DNA from: Physcomitrium patens
Taxonomy: Eukaryota > Streptophyta > Bryopsida > Funariales > Funariaceae
DNA length: 64,000 bases
Assembly: GCF_000002425.4 (NCBI RefSeq)
Contig: NC_037262.1
Coordinates: 5,865,123-5,929,122 of the forward strand
Direction of reading: 5' to 3'
Below, one piece after another: positions 46,417 through 57,694 of the stretch. Below the pieces are notes generated by a model that was not told the DNA's origin, did not search any database, and worked only from the letters and a program-made list of their open reading frames with translations. Positions within the stretch are counted from its first letter, which is position 1. Each line of letters opens with the position of its first letter. Both the position numbers and the translations under genes were made by a program.

Positions 46417-47025
46417 TATCAAAAACATGAATCTCAAGAAAGAGAATCCTCAATACACTCTTCTATTACTTGAAGAAAACTAGAAAGTCACTCAAAAGGT
46501 GATGTAATATTAATTAGAATGGCTATTGCTAAAAATAAGAAGACTAGAAAGTCTTGAAATAAGACTAAGAATAGAAAGGCATTGACAAGAGTGAAGAAGG
46601 CTTTACTCTTGCCTCTATATATACTATCTAACTAAGAGCTACATGGCAATATCCTATAGGACCTCCAACATGTGTTGACTTTGCTAGCTACATGTCTTAT
46701 CTTGCAAGATAAGTTATCTATGTATGCGCCATGTAATTGGCTTGTTCCACAAGCTACTATAAGGAGATAACTTGTTCTACAAGCTACTACAAAGAGATAA
46801 CTTGTTCTACAAGCTACTATAAGGAGATAAGTTGTTCCACAAGCTACCAATATAAGATTAGCTTTTTGGCCAAGTTTCTAACCTACAAATACATCTAAAG
46901 TCAAAACCGCATCTATAAAGCTTCTAAGAAGCTTCTCTAGAAGACTTTATGAAATTATTTTATCTTTACTTATTTTTACTTAATCATATAAGTAACTATT
47001 GAGATAAATATATATGTTTGTGACA
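46417..47025 (-). repeat. 3' LTR of a chromovirus (about 609 bp)
   Basis: In element orientation it starts TGTCACAAAC at 47025 and ends near 46417. Related LTRs are at 60630-61135 and 62428-62966. A PPT complement (TTACCCCCCCTTCT) follows at 47026. A short tandem motif, TTGTTCTACAAGCTACTA, is repeated four times around 46742-46850. The TATATATAC near 46617 may be a promoter element, but that is a guess. Confidence 0.7.
46735..46850. repeat. Tandem repeat in the chromovirus LTR, about 33-bp unit
   Basis: About four copies of a unit containing GATAACTTGTTCTACAAGCT are present here, against one in the LTR at 62428-62966. This is an LTR-internal expansion. Confidence 0.7.
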
Positions 47026-47150
47026 TTACCCCCCCTTCTAGGGACGAGTTCAACGAAGAGCGGTCTTCATATATTGAAGAAGTCCAAGATGTGGCAAATT
47101 ATATTTGCTATGTACTTCGATCTTTGCTCTCTTCAAAGATGGTTGATAGG

Positions 47151-47944
47151 TGTGATTGCTCCTTTTACTTACTCCAGAAGAAACCTCCCAGAATAAACCC
47201 GTATAGAGAGATTCAAACACAGAGAATGACTAGTTGCTTAAGCATTCATGTTAGGATCATACAATCAATTATCTCTTGTATGTATCGTCTCTATTTTTAA
47301 TATCTAAATATACAAGGAAACTATAATCTCCTCCTTCACCATATCAGTCTCTTCTTTATAGCAATTCAGTCATACCAATAACTGCTATTTCCACCAATAT
47401 ATTCACCCTCATAATCTCCAACTGTAATACTGCGCCCTCACAACTTTCAGCACACAATTACTCTTATTCCAATCATTGGACTTCTTCACACAGAACTGCC
47501 ATTCACATTACGATGTTTCACACAAACACAGAGTCATTCTCTCTGCTAAACTACAATCAGATTTCAGCATTCAATCTTTCTTCTTCTCAAATAATATCAA
47601 TCACATTTCTATTCCATAATTCACTTCACAATATTCAGAAACTCTCAATCCTCTTATTCAAAGAAAATAACAAACAAAAGAAAAGAGGTAGCATCAAGCT
47701 TACCTCGGCTCACACTATCACAATGATGGCCCTCGGCTCATGACTATCACAATCTGGCATTTTCTTCCCCTCTCCCATCCTCCTTATACTACCCTGAGAT
47801 AGCAACTCTTATACTACAGATGATAACTACTTTTCCTGACTATTCATCCATTCTACTTGCTGAACCACCTTTTCAGCACTTATCTATCCCTGTTTATACT
47901 ATATACTAGGTATCTACATTCTGAAAATAACTACTTATTCTACA
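47151..47944 (-). repeat. 3' LTR of the family 1 derivative (794 bp)
   Basis: Limits are TGTGATTGCTCC and TTATTCTACA, followed by the PPT complement TAGCTTCACTCCT. It holds a small internal duplication around 47705-47757 (CTCGGCTCA..CTATCACAAT) that the 776-bp LTRs lack; the partner LTR near 52550-52600 shares it, so it predates insertion. Confidence 0.85.
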
Positions 47945-48099
47945 TAGCTTCACTCCTAATTGTGTAGCATCCCAGCAAACACTCAATTGATACCTATCTA
48001 AAAATTATCTAACAAATCTCTACAAAGTTACTAGCTCCTTTGGCCTATCTAATTAATCAATTGCCGCATTATCGAATGTAGGTTCGACCAAATCTGGTT

Positions 48100-48310
48100 C
48101 CAATTACAAATCTTCTTCTTCCTCCTCCAATCCATCTATCGACTTCTTCTTCAACTAAGCTGAAAGGTCTTCATTATACTTATCCAATATGCGGATTTGA
48201 GCATCCAGTTTCAAGATTTGGACATCTCGAAGTTCCAATTGATCTTACTGCTGACTCATGCATTCTGGAACATCTTCAATTGACACTTGTAACCGGCTCC
48301 TCACTATTAA
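48100..48310 (-). pseudogene. Short aORF tail of the family 1 derivative
   Basis: The minus strand starts MSQQ, stop, then DQLELRDVQILKLDAQIR and KYNEDLSA, parallel to 19170-19340. Only the coiled-coil end of the aORF survives. Confidence 0.5.
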
Positions 48311-48479
48311 CTCTTAACTGGAACTACTACTCTCGAAAACACAAAAAATAGAAGAAAATAGCACTTCAGCCAACTCAAAACAATACCACAAAATGGCTTT
48401 AACTAGTGTCCCATTTTTATTCTTTTACTACCTAGTGATAATGACAATATGTTACCCATACTGTCCGTGAAAGGTAATG

Positions 48480-49890
48480 AAAACTAATCTTTCTTGGTGG
48501 CTGCATTAAGTTTCTAAAAATCTTGACAAATTTAGATTTTTCCATTCTTCTTTGGTACCATCACGATTGGCGGCACCTATGCACTATGCGGAACATGATA
48601 AATAAAATCCACATCGAGAAGTTTATCCAATTCTTCTTTCACAAAAAGAGAATATTTTGGGTTAAGCCGGTATTGTCTTTGACGAACTGGCGTAACACCC
48701 TCCTCCAAAATAATCTAGTGCTCACACACGTTGGCTGGAATTTCTTTCAAATCCGCATACAATTACGCAAAGGCAAATTTGTGATGGACGAAAAACTATT
48801 TCTAAGCATCGAATTCTGTACCAATAATACCAGCATATATTTTAATTAGCTAAGGCATTTCGTTGGTGCCCAAGTTAATAGATTGACATACAAGGTCTTC
48901 AACAACCTTTGATTTAATTATCTTCTTCTGATTTGAATATCTTGTATTATTCAACATATGAGAACCACCCAAATCTGGTTCCAATGTATTGACTCTATTG
49001 ACTGCGAGATTGTTCATCCATTTGGCAATAGCATGATCTGAGTTAGTCGCATCCTCCTGATGCAGTAAATATTCACCGGGACTTCCACATTGGTAGACTC
49101 CTGCCTTTGTTGTTGAAGTATTTTGTCCTATCCCAAATTGCGGTGAACCTATAGCATCATCATCTTCCTCAATCAATTGACTCTTGTTGTCTGATGTAAA
49201 TTCTGATTCTGGCAATTGAGATTCTCCATGATATTGTACCGGATACATCTGTAGATCAATCTGGTCACGGCCTTGTCCAATTTTCAATGAGCCTCGGCTC
49301 CAATTGTTCTTAGCTTTGGCTTGATAAAGCCAAGATCTGCCCAATAAAATAGGATACGATAACGTAGAACTCTGTAATCGGAATACAATATAATTGATTT
49401 TGTATATCAATCCCACGATTACAGTGGCAATATTTTATAAGATTCCCATTGGCTTTACCCAACTATGATCTGGCATTCACAAGACCAATGTCGTAGATAG
49501 CAATTGCTTTAGATCTAAGTCCTCCATTGTATCCGCATTCATTAAATTCACACTGGAGCCACCATCGACTTGTACCCCTAGAATTAAAATGCCATCAATT
49601 GATACATCGATTGTTGGTGCTCCCGAATCTGGGTTTAAGCTAACTTCATGAATTTCTTTAGTACTGGATCTTCGTCATATTAATGGTGAATTCAATGTAG
49701 ATCGACATTCCGATTCTACAGCCAAAAGTTACTTCATTGTAATTGAAGGCTGAATAACATCCAAATCCTTCAAAATGTCGTAGGGTTCCATATTGAGAGT
49801 AATTCTCAATGTTCTTTTGTGTTTCATTGGTTTCGATTTTACTATGTGAGATAAGATATTCTTCCACCTTGGATTCGAAATTGGAACAGC
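48480..49890 (-). pseudogene. Protease, linker and RT N-terminus of the family 1 derivative
   Basis: The linker ORF 48850-49416 contains YPILLGRSWLYQAKAKN (protease end) and MYPVQYHGESQLPESE. The protease start is around 49560-49870 with TLNMEPYDILKDLD. The RT N-terminus (48500-48720) is decayed and breaks off just after the region of the RT motif that precedes the palm. The TAA after MK near 49730 is shared with the full-length copy at 27243, which suggests common descent of an already broken protein. Confidence 0.7.
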
Positions 49891-50391
49891 AGTCGAGGCT
49901 TCTTTAGAATTCCCGCCCTCGAGAGGATCTTTCAACGGATAGGACGTTTCTCAAAACTGCGTAGAAATCAAAACTGCTTGGAATGGAACCGAAGCCTCCA
50001 TAATTGGGACCTCATTGGATTTTGCCACCGAGTCAAGTCTCATACTCGGTATGAAGCCCGTAACAGGACCTGGATTGGAAGGTCCCGGCAAATTGGCATG
50101 TAGAACCGAATTGGATTCCTCAGTCTATTGAGGTCTCAATATTGGGATATGTCCCAATACTGATATTGGTTCATTTAGCCCCATGGATGGCGCTACTTAC
50201 TCTCCTGCGATTGGTTTATCCATATCTTGAATTGAATTCTTGTCTTTTTGTTGGCCTTTGGTAAGCATTGTGTTCACCACCTCAACACGATGTACTAGTG
50301 AGTCTCGTTCAACAAGGCCTTTGTCTTCCATCGGTTGGCTTGTTTGTATTTGCTGATCCCAGTTATTATAATTAAAGGGCGCATTGTACTG

Positions 50392-52040
50392 CTAATAAGT
50401 GTGACCAGACTGCTTATAATTTCTACATATTAGAGCATAGTCATCACTGGCCCTTGGATTAGGACATTCACTCACATAATGTCCGATTTGTCTACAATAA
50501 TAGCAATGAAGTGGTCTCCTGCCAACTCTTTCAAGGATATTGGATGTCTCTACTGGTATATAACGGCATGGTGTGTTCCATGTCGAATGAGTAAAGGATC
50601 CTGATTGATCCATTGTTACAGTAGAGTCTAGTATTGGCTTCGTCATAGGTAGATATTGATAGTATCCTGGTATGTTCATCGCCAATCCGTGAGTATTGGA
50701 TACACCTTCTTGGTGAAATTCAGAGTTTAGGAAATTGGAATAATTCCTATTTTTTTTATTCGCTCGATTTCCATTCCAGCCAAACCTATTATTTGTCTAT
50801 ACTTGATTGACATCCCACAAAGTTAGTTGAATCATTATCTGGTTACTAAGTTGTTGTTGCTTCCGTAAATTCCAACAATTGGTGGTAATATGCTTGCCCC
50901 CGCAAAAGGTACATTGTACAGTCATTTGGGGTAGTGAAGGACATTCTATTACTAAATAACCTTGCCCCTTATAATTGCTGCACCTGACATTGGTTCTAGT
51001 ATTGGTAGGCTTTTGCCTCTTCTCCTTATCTTTGGCCATATTGACGGCCATTTCTTCCATTTTCTTTGTCAAATTTAATAACAAGGTTTCATTGGAATCT
51101 TTTAAGACTGGTATTATTGGTATCTCTGCCATAGTTAACGCTTGTTGTTGATACGAAAAATATGGAGCATACGCTGTTGTCAGGTTTGATGGTATAGCTT
51201 GCAATGGGATGACATTAATTGGTCCGTGAATATTGGTATTGGAATTAGCCCCTATTTCTAACATCCGTGGATAACTATCCATTGATTTCTTCTAAGTCGG
51301 ATTTTGATATGTACCTTGAACTGGAATCATCGTGGCTCCCACAGTTAAAAACTGATCATAATGGCATTCTTCCCAAACCTTGGCTCTATTAAGGGATGCA
51401 GCCACCGTAATGGGTTGAGCTTCCTTTACAAACATTTTTAGCTTTGGTAGGTGCAAACCATTGATTAATATGGATAAGATAAATACCTCCGACATTTGGT
51501 GATTTGGCCACTTACTGAGTATATCAGCCACTCGACCATAGTACGATTCCACCGCCTCCCCTAGGATCATTTTGTTGTTTATCAACCTCTCTCGAAGGCG
51601 ATCCTCAAAACCAATTGGCCAAAAATGAGATAAAAATGTATTCTTTAATGCTTCCCAATTTGGAAATTGATCCACTGTTTGGCGGTTGTACCATTCAAAT
51701 GCCATGTCTTTTAAGGTTGCTCGCAGCCATCACAATCAAATATCTTCAGTTCTACCATTATTAGCTACATATGTTATAAGAAATTGCGATAAATGTTAAT
51801 CGGGATCTGCACCCGAAAATCCCCAAAAAGTAGGTAGTAGTGCAACATTAGTCATATGATTGCCTACTGCTTCCATTTGTACTGCAATCGGAATGGCTAG
51901 TCTTCCTGATGCCATTGAATTTCTTGTTCTGCTAAACTCTATTTTAAAATAATCTCTGCTTTCCCTTATTCTAATTTTTGAGCTCTCAGTGCTCCTCAAT
52001 TTACTGTTATTTTCTGCAAATATTTTTATTGGTGGAATTG
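50392..52040 (-). pseudogene. Gag of the family 1 derivative
   Basis: Fragments are 51796-51999 (N-terminal part), 51292-51705 (capsid-like, FEWYNRQTVDQFPNW and GEAVESYYGRVADIL), 50797-51282 (INVIPLQAIPSN and the first two knuckles, partly decayed) and 50392-50685 (CYYCRQIGHYVSEC). It is closely parallel to 27754-29793, with many stops. Confidence 0.75.
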
Positions 52041-52067
52041 CAGGTAAAAATGTCAGATTTTGATATA

Positions 52068-52786
52068 CAAACTAGTTGCTTAAGCATTCACATTAGGGTC
52101 ACACAATCAATTACCTCCTGAATGTATCATCTCTATTTCCAATATGTGAACACACAAGAAAACTATAATCTCTTCCTTAATCTTATTGGTCTCTTCCTTA
52201 CAGCAATTCAGTCATACCAATAACTGTTATTTCTACCAATATATTCTCCCTCATAATCTCCAACTATAATACTGCATCCTCAGAGCTTTCAGCACACAAT
52301 TACCTTCATTCCAATCATTGGAATTCTTCACACAGAACTGTCATTCATATTACGGTGTTTCACACAAATACAGAGTCATTCTCTTTGCTAAACTACAATC
52401 AGATTTCAGCATTCAATCTTTCTTCTTCTCAAATAATACCAATCACATTTCCATTCCATAATTCACTTCACAATATTCAGAAACTCTCAATCCTCTTATT
52501 CAAAGAAAATAACAAATAAAAGAAAAGAGGTAGCATCAAGCTTACCTCGGCTCACACTATCACAACGATGGCCCTCGGCTCATGACTATCACAATTTGGC
52601 ATTTTCTTCCCCTCTCCCATCCTCCTTATACTACCCCGAGATACCAACTCCTATACTACAGATGATAACTATTTTTCCTGACTATTCATCCATTCTACCT
52701 GCTGAACCACCTTTTCAACAGTTATCTATCCCTGTTTAAACTATACACTAAGTATCTATATTCTAAAAATAACTACTTATTCTACA
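52068..52786 (-). repeat. 5' LTR of the family 1 derivative, inner end deleted
   Basis: It matches 47151-47944 from the ACTAGTTGCTTAAGC block onward to TTATTCTACA. About 75 bp of the inner LTR end, the primer site and the gag start are missing. Confidence 0.8.
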
Positions 52787-52791
52787 ATAGG

Positions 52792-53226
52792 TCCTCTCAA
52801 CCATCTATAGTGTCCCATACTAGGACGAGAAGACGACCTTGTTATTTGGTCATTGTTGAGGCCTTTGTAACTTCCTTCAAATAAAATATTTAGAATACCA
52901 TGAGGAGTTGTTCCTACCTCTAATAAAATCACGAAACATCGAGAATCTCTTCCAAGGTTGTGATATCAAACTTGTTGTATCTTGTCATCTATTTGAAGAA
53001 GGACATGTTGTTCTTAAAGTTCTTCAACTCAATTCCATCATCTTGAAGGTTGTGACAATCGCAATGTCTCATCTGGTAAGTCTGCAAATGAAAGCTCTTG
53101 AGTTGAATCTGCTGGTTATTAGTGCTCCATCTCATCACAAATACATAAAAGCTACAATAAAAAATAGAAGGTAGAATGTTATTTTCCTTTGAGCTTGTTT
53201 CTTTTATAGCAAAGATTTGATATTCT
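52792..53226. other. Chromovirus 3' region without recognised genes
   Basis: Together with 47026-47150 this is the sequence between the chromodomain stop and the polypurine tract, split by the family 1 derivative. The plus ORF 52908-53174 matches nothing I recognise. The equivalent stretch in the second chromovirus (62967-63056) is only about 90 bp, so part of this may be an older insertion. Confidence 0.4.
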
Positions 53227-53688
53227 TTATCTTGGTTTTGATGGATGTTGATAAAAGACTTTAACTTTCTTTGCTGCATTTGTAAGATTCTTTGATGGCT
53301 CCCATGTGCATTCATTAATATCATATCCGTGCCAATGAACAAGATATTTCAACTTATTTTGGTGCCACCTTGAGTCTAAGATTTCTTCTACTTTAAATAC
53401 TTGGTTATAATCCACTTCTATAGGAAGAGGTAGCATTTGTCTTCTTTCCAAAGTATTCATTGTCTAATACGACTCCATAAGAGACACGTGAAATATAGGA
53501 TAGATCTTCATAGACTCCGATAGATATAATTGAAAGGCAATAGGATTGATTTATTCACAAATTAGAAAAGGTCCCAGCCTACGATATTCTAATTTATCAC
53601 AAGGACAAGTAGTCTTCATTTTATGATGAAATAACTATACCTTGTCATCCATATTATATTGTGGTCGCTCCTTGTGATAGGCATCCGC
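53227..53688 (-). pseudogene. Chromovirus integrase C-terminus with chromodomain
   Basis: The minus strand reads ADAYHKERPQYNMDDKV, a stop for Trp, KTTCPCDKLEYRRLGPF (GPF module) and FHVSLMESY. The chromodomain is at 53227-53460: FKVEEILDSRWHQNKLKYLV, HWHGYDINECTWEP and KNLTNAAKKV. The aromatic cage positions appear kept (Phe, Trp, Trp/Tyr). In chromoviruses this domain tethers integrase to heterochromatin marks. The core is missing: the frame ends at 53688 where a 2c LTR begins. Confidence 0.85.
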
Positions 53689-54946
53689 TGTTGTGTTGCA
53701 ACACGACTATATGGTGAAAATATAAATTAAAAAGATTTATTAATATATAATCATCTTTGATGTTAGAAATAGTGGCGAATTCCAATGCCAATATTTAGGG
53801 GCCAATTAATGTCATCCCATTGCAAGCTGTACCACCGAACGTGACAACAACATATGCTCCACCGACATCATCAGACCAATTACCTTCCTTACCAATGGAT
53901 CGACCAGGATCATTTTCTAACCTACATAGAACAAGCCTAGTAGGTATATACCGGTGGAGACACCCAATATGCCTGATGGAGGTGCAAGAAGACCACTTCA
54001 TTATTTCCATTGCAGATAGATTGGTCATTATGCTAGTGAATGTTCCAATTCCATAGTGTTTGGAAGGACTTACAATTATTGCTGAAAGTCAATGTTTGTA
54101 TTGATAAATTGGATTTTTACAATAAAGTAATGGCTAGTATTCTTCATTGTTTTGTGAAATAAGAAAAACATTTGCGATTGAAATTTTAGAGGTGTCTAGA
54201 TGGTTGAATATGCCAAGTGCATGCAAAAATTTGTATTAATCTTATGGTATGGATAGAAGACATTTGATCATTAGTGTAAAGAGGTATAAGAAGTCGATTT
54301 ATTGGGGTTGTTTAGGGTTTTTGTAATATCTGGAGATCTACCAACTGGAATAAGGTGAATTTTGATGCGGTGAGTCAAAGACTTAAAGGCGGAGCTGCAT
54401 ACAAAGTTTGAATGAGAATTAATGGTTAGAGAAGGAAAAATTACAAGTTACAGTTCGTCATCAACTTCTAGGTGGCGGTCAAGAGACATCAGTGTAGATT
54501 TATGATATTTTCTTGCAATCTGTAAGTTGAATTGGATTGAACTTTTTAAGCATTTAGAAGACTAGTAAAGACACTAGTGATAGAAGTTTCACAACAATCG
54601 GATGGTCAGATTGAGAATTACAACTTACCAAAGCTCATTGTTTAGGATTAGGATTTAAAAAAATAAAAAAATAAATAAAAATAAAAATAAAAATAAATAA
54701 ATAAAAAAAATAAAAATAAAACTAACAAATAACAAAAGAATTTGTACTTATAACATCTCAAAATTATTAAAAATAGTGTTTCTAAGCACTTTATATAGGA
54801 ATTAAGCTTTTACATTGAAATCCAAAATAGTTTGTATTTATGTGGTTGAAATCCACTAGACTACTCGGATACTTGCAAAATATCATTTTATCTTCCACAA
54901 CCAGACGCCCAGTGCATTTTCAAGCAAAACAGCACGTAATACAACA
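53689..54946 (+). repeat. 5' LTR of the 2c plus-strand copy, internally deleted
   Basis: It starts TGTTGTGTTGCAACACGAC, a near-perfect palindrome, and ends GTAATACAACA. Compared with 57695-59582 it lacks about 630 bp after position 54056. Divergence from the 3' LTR is about 11% over the last 195 bp. Confidence 0.8.
53790..54056 (+). pseudogene. Truncated captured family 1 gag fragment in the 5' LTR
   Basis: INVIPLQAVPPNVTTTYAPP and LPMDRPGSFS correspond to INVIPLQAIPSNLTTAYAPY and VPMGQPGSF of family 1 gag. Between them the first knuckle pair of the source is missing. The fragment ends at the LTR deletion near 54056. Confidence 0.75.
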
Positions 54947-54950
54947 TAAG

Positions 54951-54968
54951 TGATGAATCCGATGTGAA
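54951..54968 (+). other. Decayed primer-binding site of the 2c plus-strand copy
   Basis: TGATGAATCCGATGTGAA against TGGTGAACCCGACGTGAA of the 2a copy, four bases inside the LTR. Confidence 0.65.
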
Positions 54969-57400
54969 ACGCTTGAGGTGGGAGGTATTGGAATTCGTTT
55001 ATTTTTATTTTTATTTTATGAAGAATCAGAATAAAAATTTTGAAGAAGCTTTGCGAGGAACTTCAAGTAGAGCTTCTGGTGGGGTTTCTTCTAAAGGACA
55101 AGGTATATACATGGATCCATCCATTGCTAGTATGTTTCAAGTCTTATCATTATCTATACAGCAACAACAAAGCAATGATCGCAAAGAAGCTTTAGCAACC
55201 AAAGCATTACAAGCAGTGGTCAACAAAATTGATCATTTTGATGGAAGAAATATTTCAAAGTATTTAAGATGTTATGTTTAGGAAATAGAATCAAATCAGA
55301 TTTCTGAGAAGAAGATGGTTGAATTATTTGGACTTGCCATGATACCAAAAATAAGAGAGCATATTACATCAATTATGGAGCATTCTGGAAATTCATGGGA
55401 GGTTTTTTTACATGTATTAAAAGACGAATATTTCTTGGAAGACACTCATCGTGTTACTAAGAAACTATTTCTAGAATGGATTGAGTGGCCTAATAAGAAT
55501 TTATAAGCAACAGAGCTACTAAGGAAATTTGAGAGGTAGTATTCTCAATTATCGAAGGTAGAAAAATTGACATTAGAGTCAAACAAGGTTGAATTATTTC
55601 TTCAAGCTGCTGATGGAAAATTACAAAGGAAATTAGAATTGCTTCTTGAAGACAAAGAAGAAGATGAAGGATTGACAACAAAGTAGAAAAATATTGAAAA
55701 TGCGATGGGTTTGCTTGCAAAAAGAGAAAGGAGGAAGGATAGGAATAATATTCCAAAAGTAGTACAAGCACCTAAAATTCCAATACATACAACACGACCA
55801 ACAATGCCTACTGTTCAACCTTCAATATTTTTATCAAAGAAAGAAGATATGGAGATTGAAGAAATTATACGTGGAATGTGAGATCTTCAAATCAAATTAG
55901 TAAGACTTGAAGAAAATATTTCTACAAAAAAATTGAAGAATGTTTCAAAATAAGGATATGTACAAAGATGTATCTAGTGTGATGACGCTTCACATACTAG
56001 GAAGGATTGCAATGAATTTAATAAAATGGTACAGCAATGAGTTATTTATTGAAAAGATGGAAAGATTGTATTAAAAGATACAATGGATCTTCTTCAAACC
56101 AATTTTGGTAAAAGAAGTATGAGAGCATTGATTTAAGATTATTTAATAGAACATGGAACAGCAACATAAGAGAGTGTAAGTTATGGTGCTAGAGTAGATG
56201 ATGACTTTGATGGAAGTATAGAAACTAGTGAATTTTGGACTTCTATCATTTCTACAATGTAAAAAGGAAAAATACCTAGGGAAGCATTATTGAAGATTAT
56301 ATCTATAATACGACGTGTAACAGGTCGGAAAGATCTTGTTGACTCTCTTTTGATTCATACATATATTGGTAAGAGCCAACATGAAGCTTTGATGGAAGAA
56401 AAGAGAAGAGGAAATTTTGATGATACAAGAGAAGGGAATTCTTCTAAGAGGCAAACTCGAGGAGATGAGGCTCATGAGGCGATTTCATAAGAATTACCTA
56501 TAAAAGATACTTCAGCATCATTGAAAGAAAAAACAAAGGAGACAAAAGATAAGGATAAATCAATTGCTTATAAGCTACTTTCTGATATTGAAGCTGCAAC
56601 AAATTTAGAAGGGGTGTTGGAAGAACGTATATTAAACCCTAAGGTGGAATTCACATTGAAAGAAATTTTGGGAATTGCAAAGAAAGAGTTTCATGATGTC
56701 ATCATTGACAACATTAAGCAAAAGCGGCAATTAATGGATGAAGCTGGAATGAGTCATGCTATTGATGCAAGATTATATAAAGATGAAGAAGAGGTTGATA
56801 ATGGTTACAAGCAATCAACAAATAAAAAAAATGGGTATAATCAACGAATATATTTTGAAGATTATAGTGATAAGAAAATAGAAGCTTTAAGCCATTATAC
56901 TTGAAAGCATTGGACAAGGGCAACTACTGAAGTATTGATAAAAGTAGGAAATATAGAAGAACCAATTGTTGCTTTAGTCGACGATGGTTTTGAAATAAAT
57001 CTTATGTCTAAGGATCTTTATAAGAAGCAAAAATGGCCAATTAATATGGAACATTGATGGATAATATGAATAGCTAATAATACACGAGGTGAATTATATA
57101 GAGCTTGTGTAGATGTCAAAATTTGGATTGGAGATGTTGCGACACAACAACATTTTTTTGTTCAAGATACAACATCTTATCCATTGATTTTAGGACAATC
57201 TTATATTATGGCAACACAAATGAAAACAAAAGTATTTGATGATGGTTCTACTTATGCAAGGATACATAGTGAAGATGGAAGGAAAGCTTTACAATTTCTA
57301 ACAGTACCTCCTAATCATAGACAAAATTGAGATAGGTTGAAGAAGAAACCATTGCAAAGGGTTGTTGAAGAATTTAAGGATTTGGAGGAAGTACCACTAT
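54964..57400 (+). pseudogene. Gag-protease of the 2c plus-strand copy
   Basis: Gag begins MKNQNKNFEEALRG at 55018. The capsid-like region, the knuckle C-I-stop-CDDASHTRKDC and the linker follow, then a protease whose active site has decayed (VDDGFEINLMS for DHGSEINLMS), ending EEVPL and TAA. About a dozen stops coincide with those in the minus-strand copy 31609-34352. From about 54970 to 57190 the two copies are about 98-99% identical by eye, but only about 93% beyond. Confidence 0.85.
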
Positions 57401-57437
57401 AAAGCAAGATTATGGAGGTACAAAAGAGGAAGTACTC

Positions 57438-57632
57438 TTGCAAGATGAAGGTGCCTTTCATGCCAGTTTTATTGGTATTTTTGAGAATGGAAATATTATG
57501 TATAAGAAAGTTGATGATTTTGAAAAAAAAGAAAGAAAAAGATTATATAATATTGAAAGAAAATTACGCAAGTTAGGAACATTAGGAGATAATGAAGAGG
57601 ATTTGGATGAAGACTTGGAGAACATATTATGA
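57438..57632 (+). pseudogene. Pol stub of the 2c plus-strand copy, fused start and end
   Basis: It reads ASFIGIFENGNIMYKKVDDF, then jumps after LGDNEE to DLDEDLENIL, the equivalent of the 2a integrase end (ELDKDVGDIF). The RT, RNase H and integrase core are absent. A short GAAGA-like overlap lies at the junction near 57594. Confidence 0.75.
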
Positions 57633-57694
57633 ATCAAACAACAACTAGGTCATTTGGTGCATATCAGAGGATGCACAGGTTCAGAGGGAGTAGA

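Larger units (their letters stand above)
47151..52786 (-). mobile_element. Family 1 deletion derivative with ATAGG target duplication, 5636 bp
   Basis: It is flanked by ATAGG at 47146-47150 and 52787-52791. The left LTR is complete (47151-47944) and the right one lacks its inner part (about 52068-52786). Inside, on the minus strand, are gag pieces, protease, the RT N-terminus and a coiled-coil aORF tail; the rest of pol and the aORF N-terminus are missing with the same junctions as in 18262-21060. A second, private deletion removed the primer site and gag N-terminus near 52068. It inserted into the 3' untranslated part of the chromovirus. Confidence 0.85.

Noticed and set aside
46735-46850. 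CRISPR-like array
   Set aside because: The repeats are adjacent, lack unique spacers and lie inside a chromovirus LTR in a eukaryotic context.
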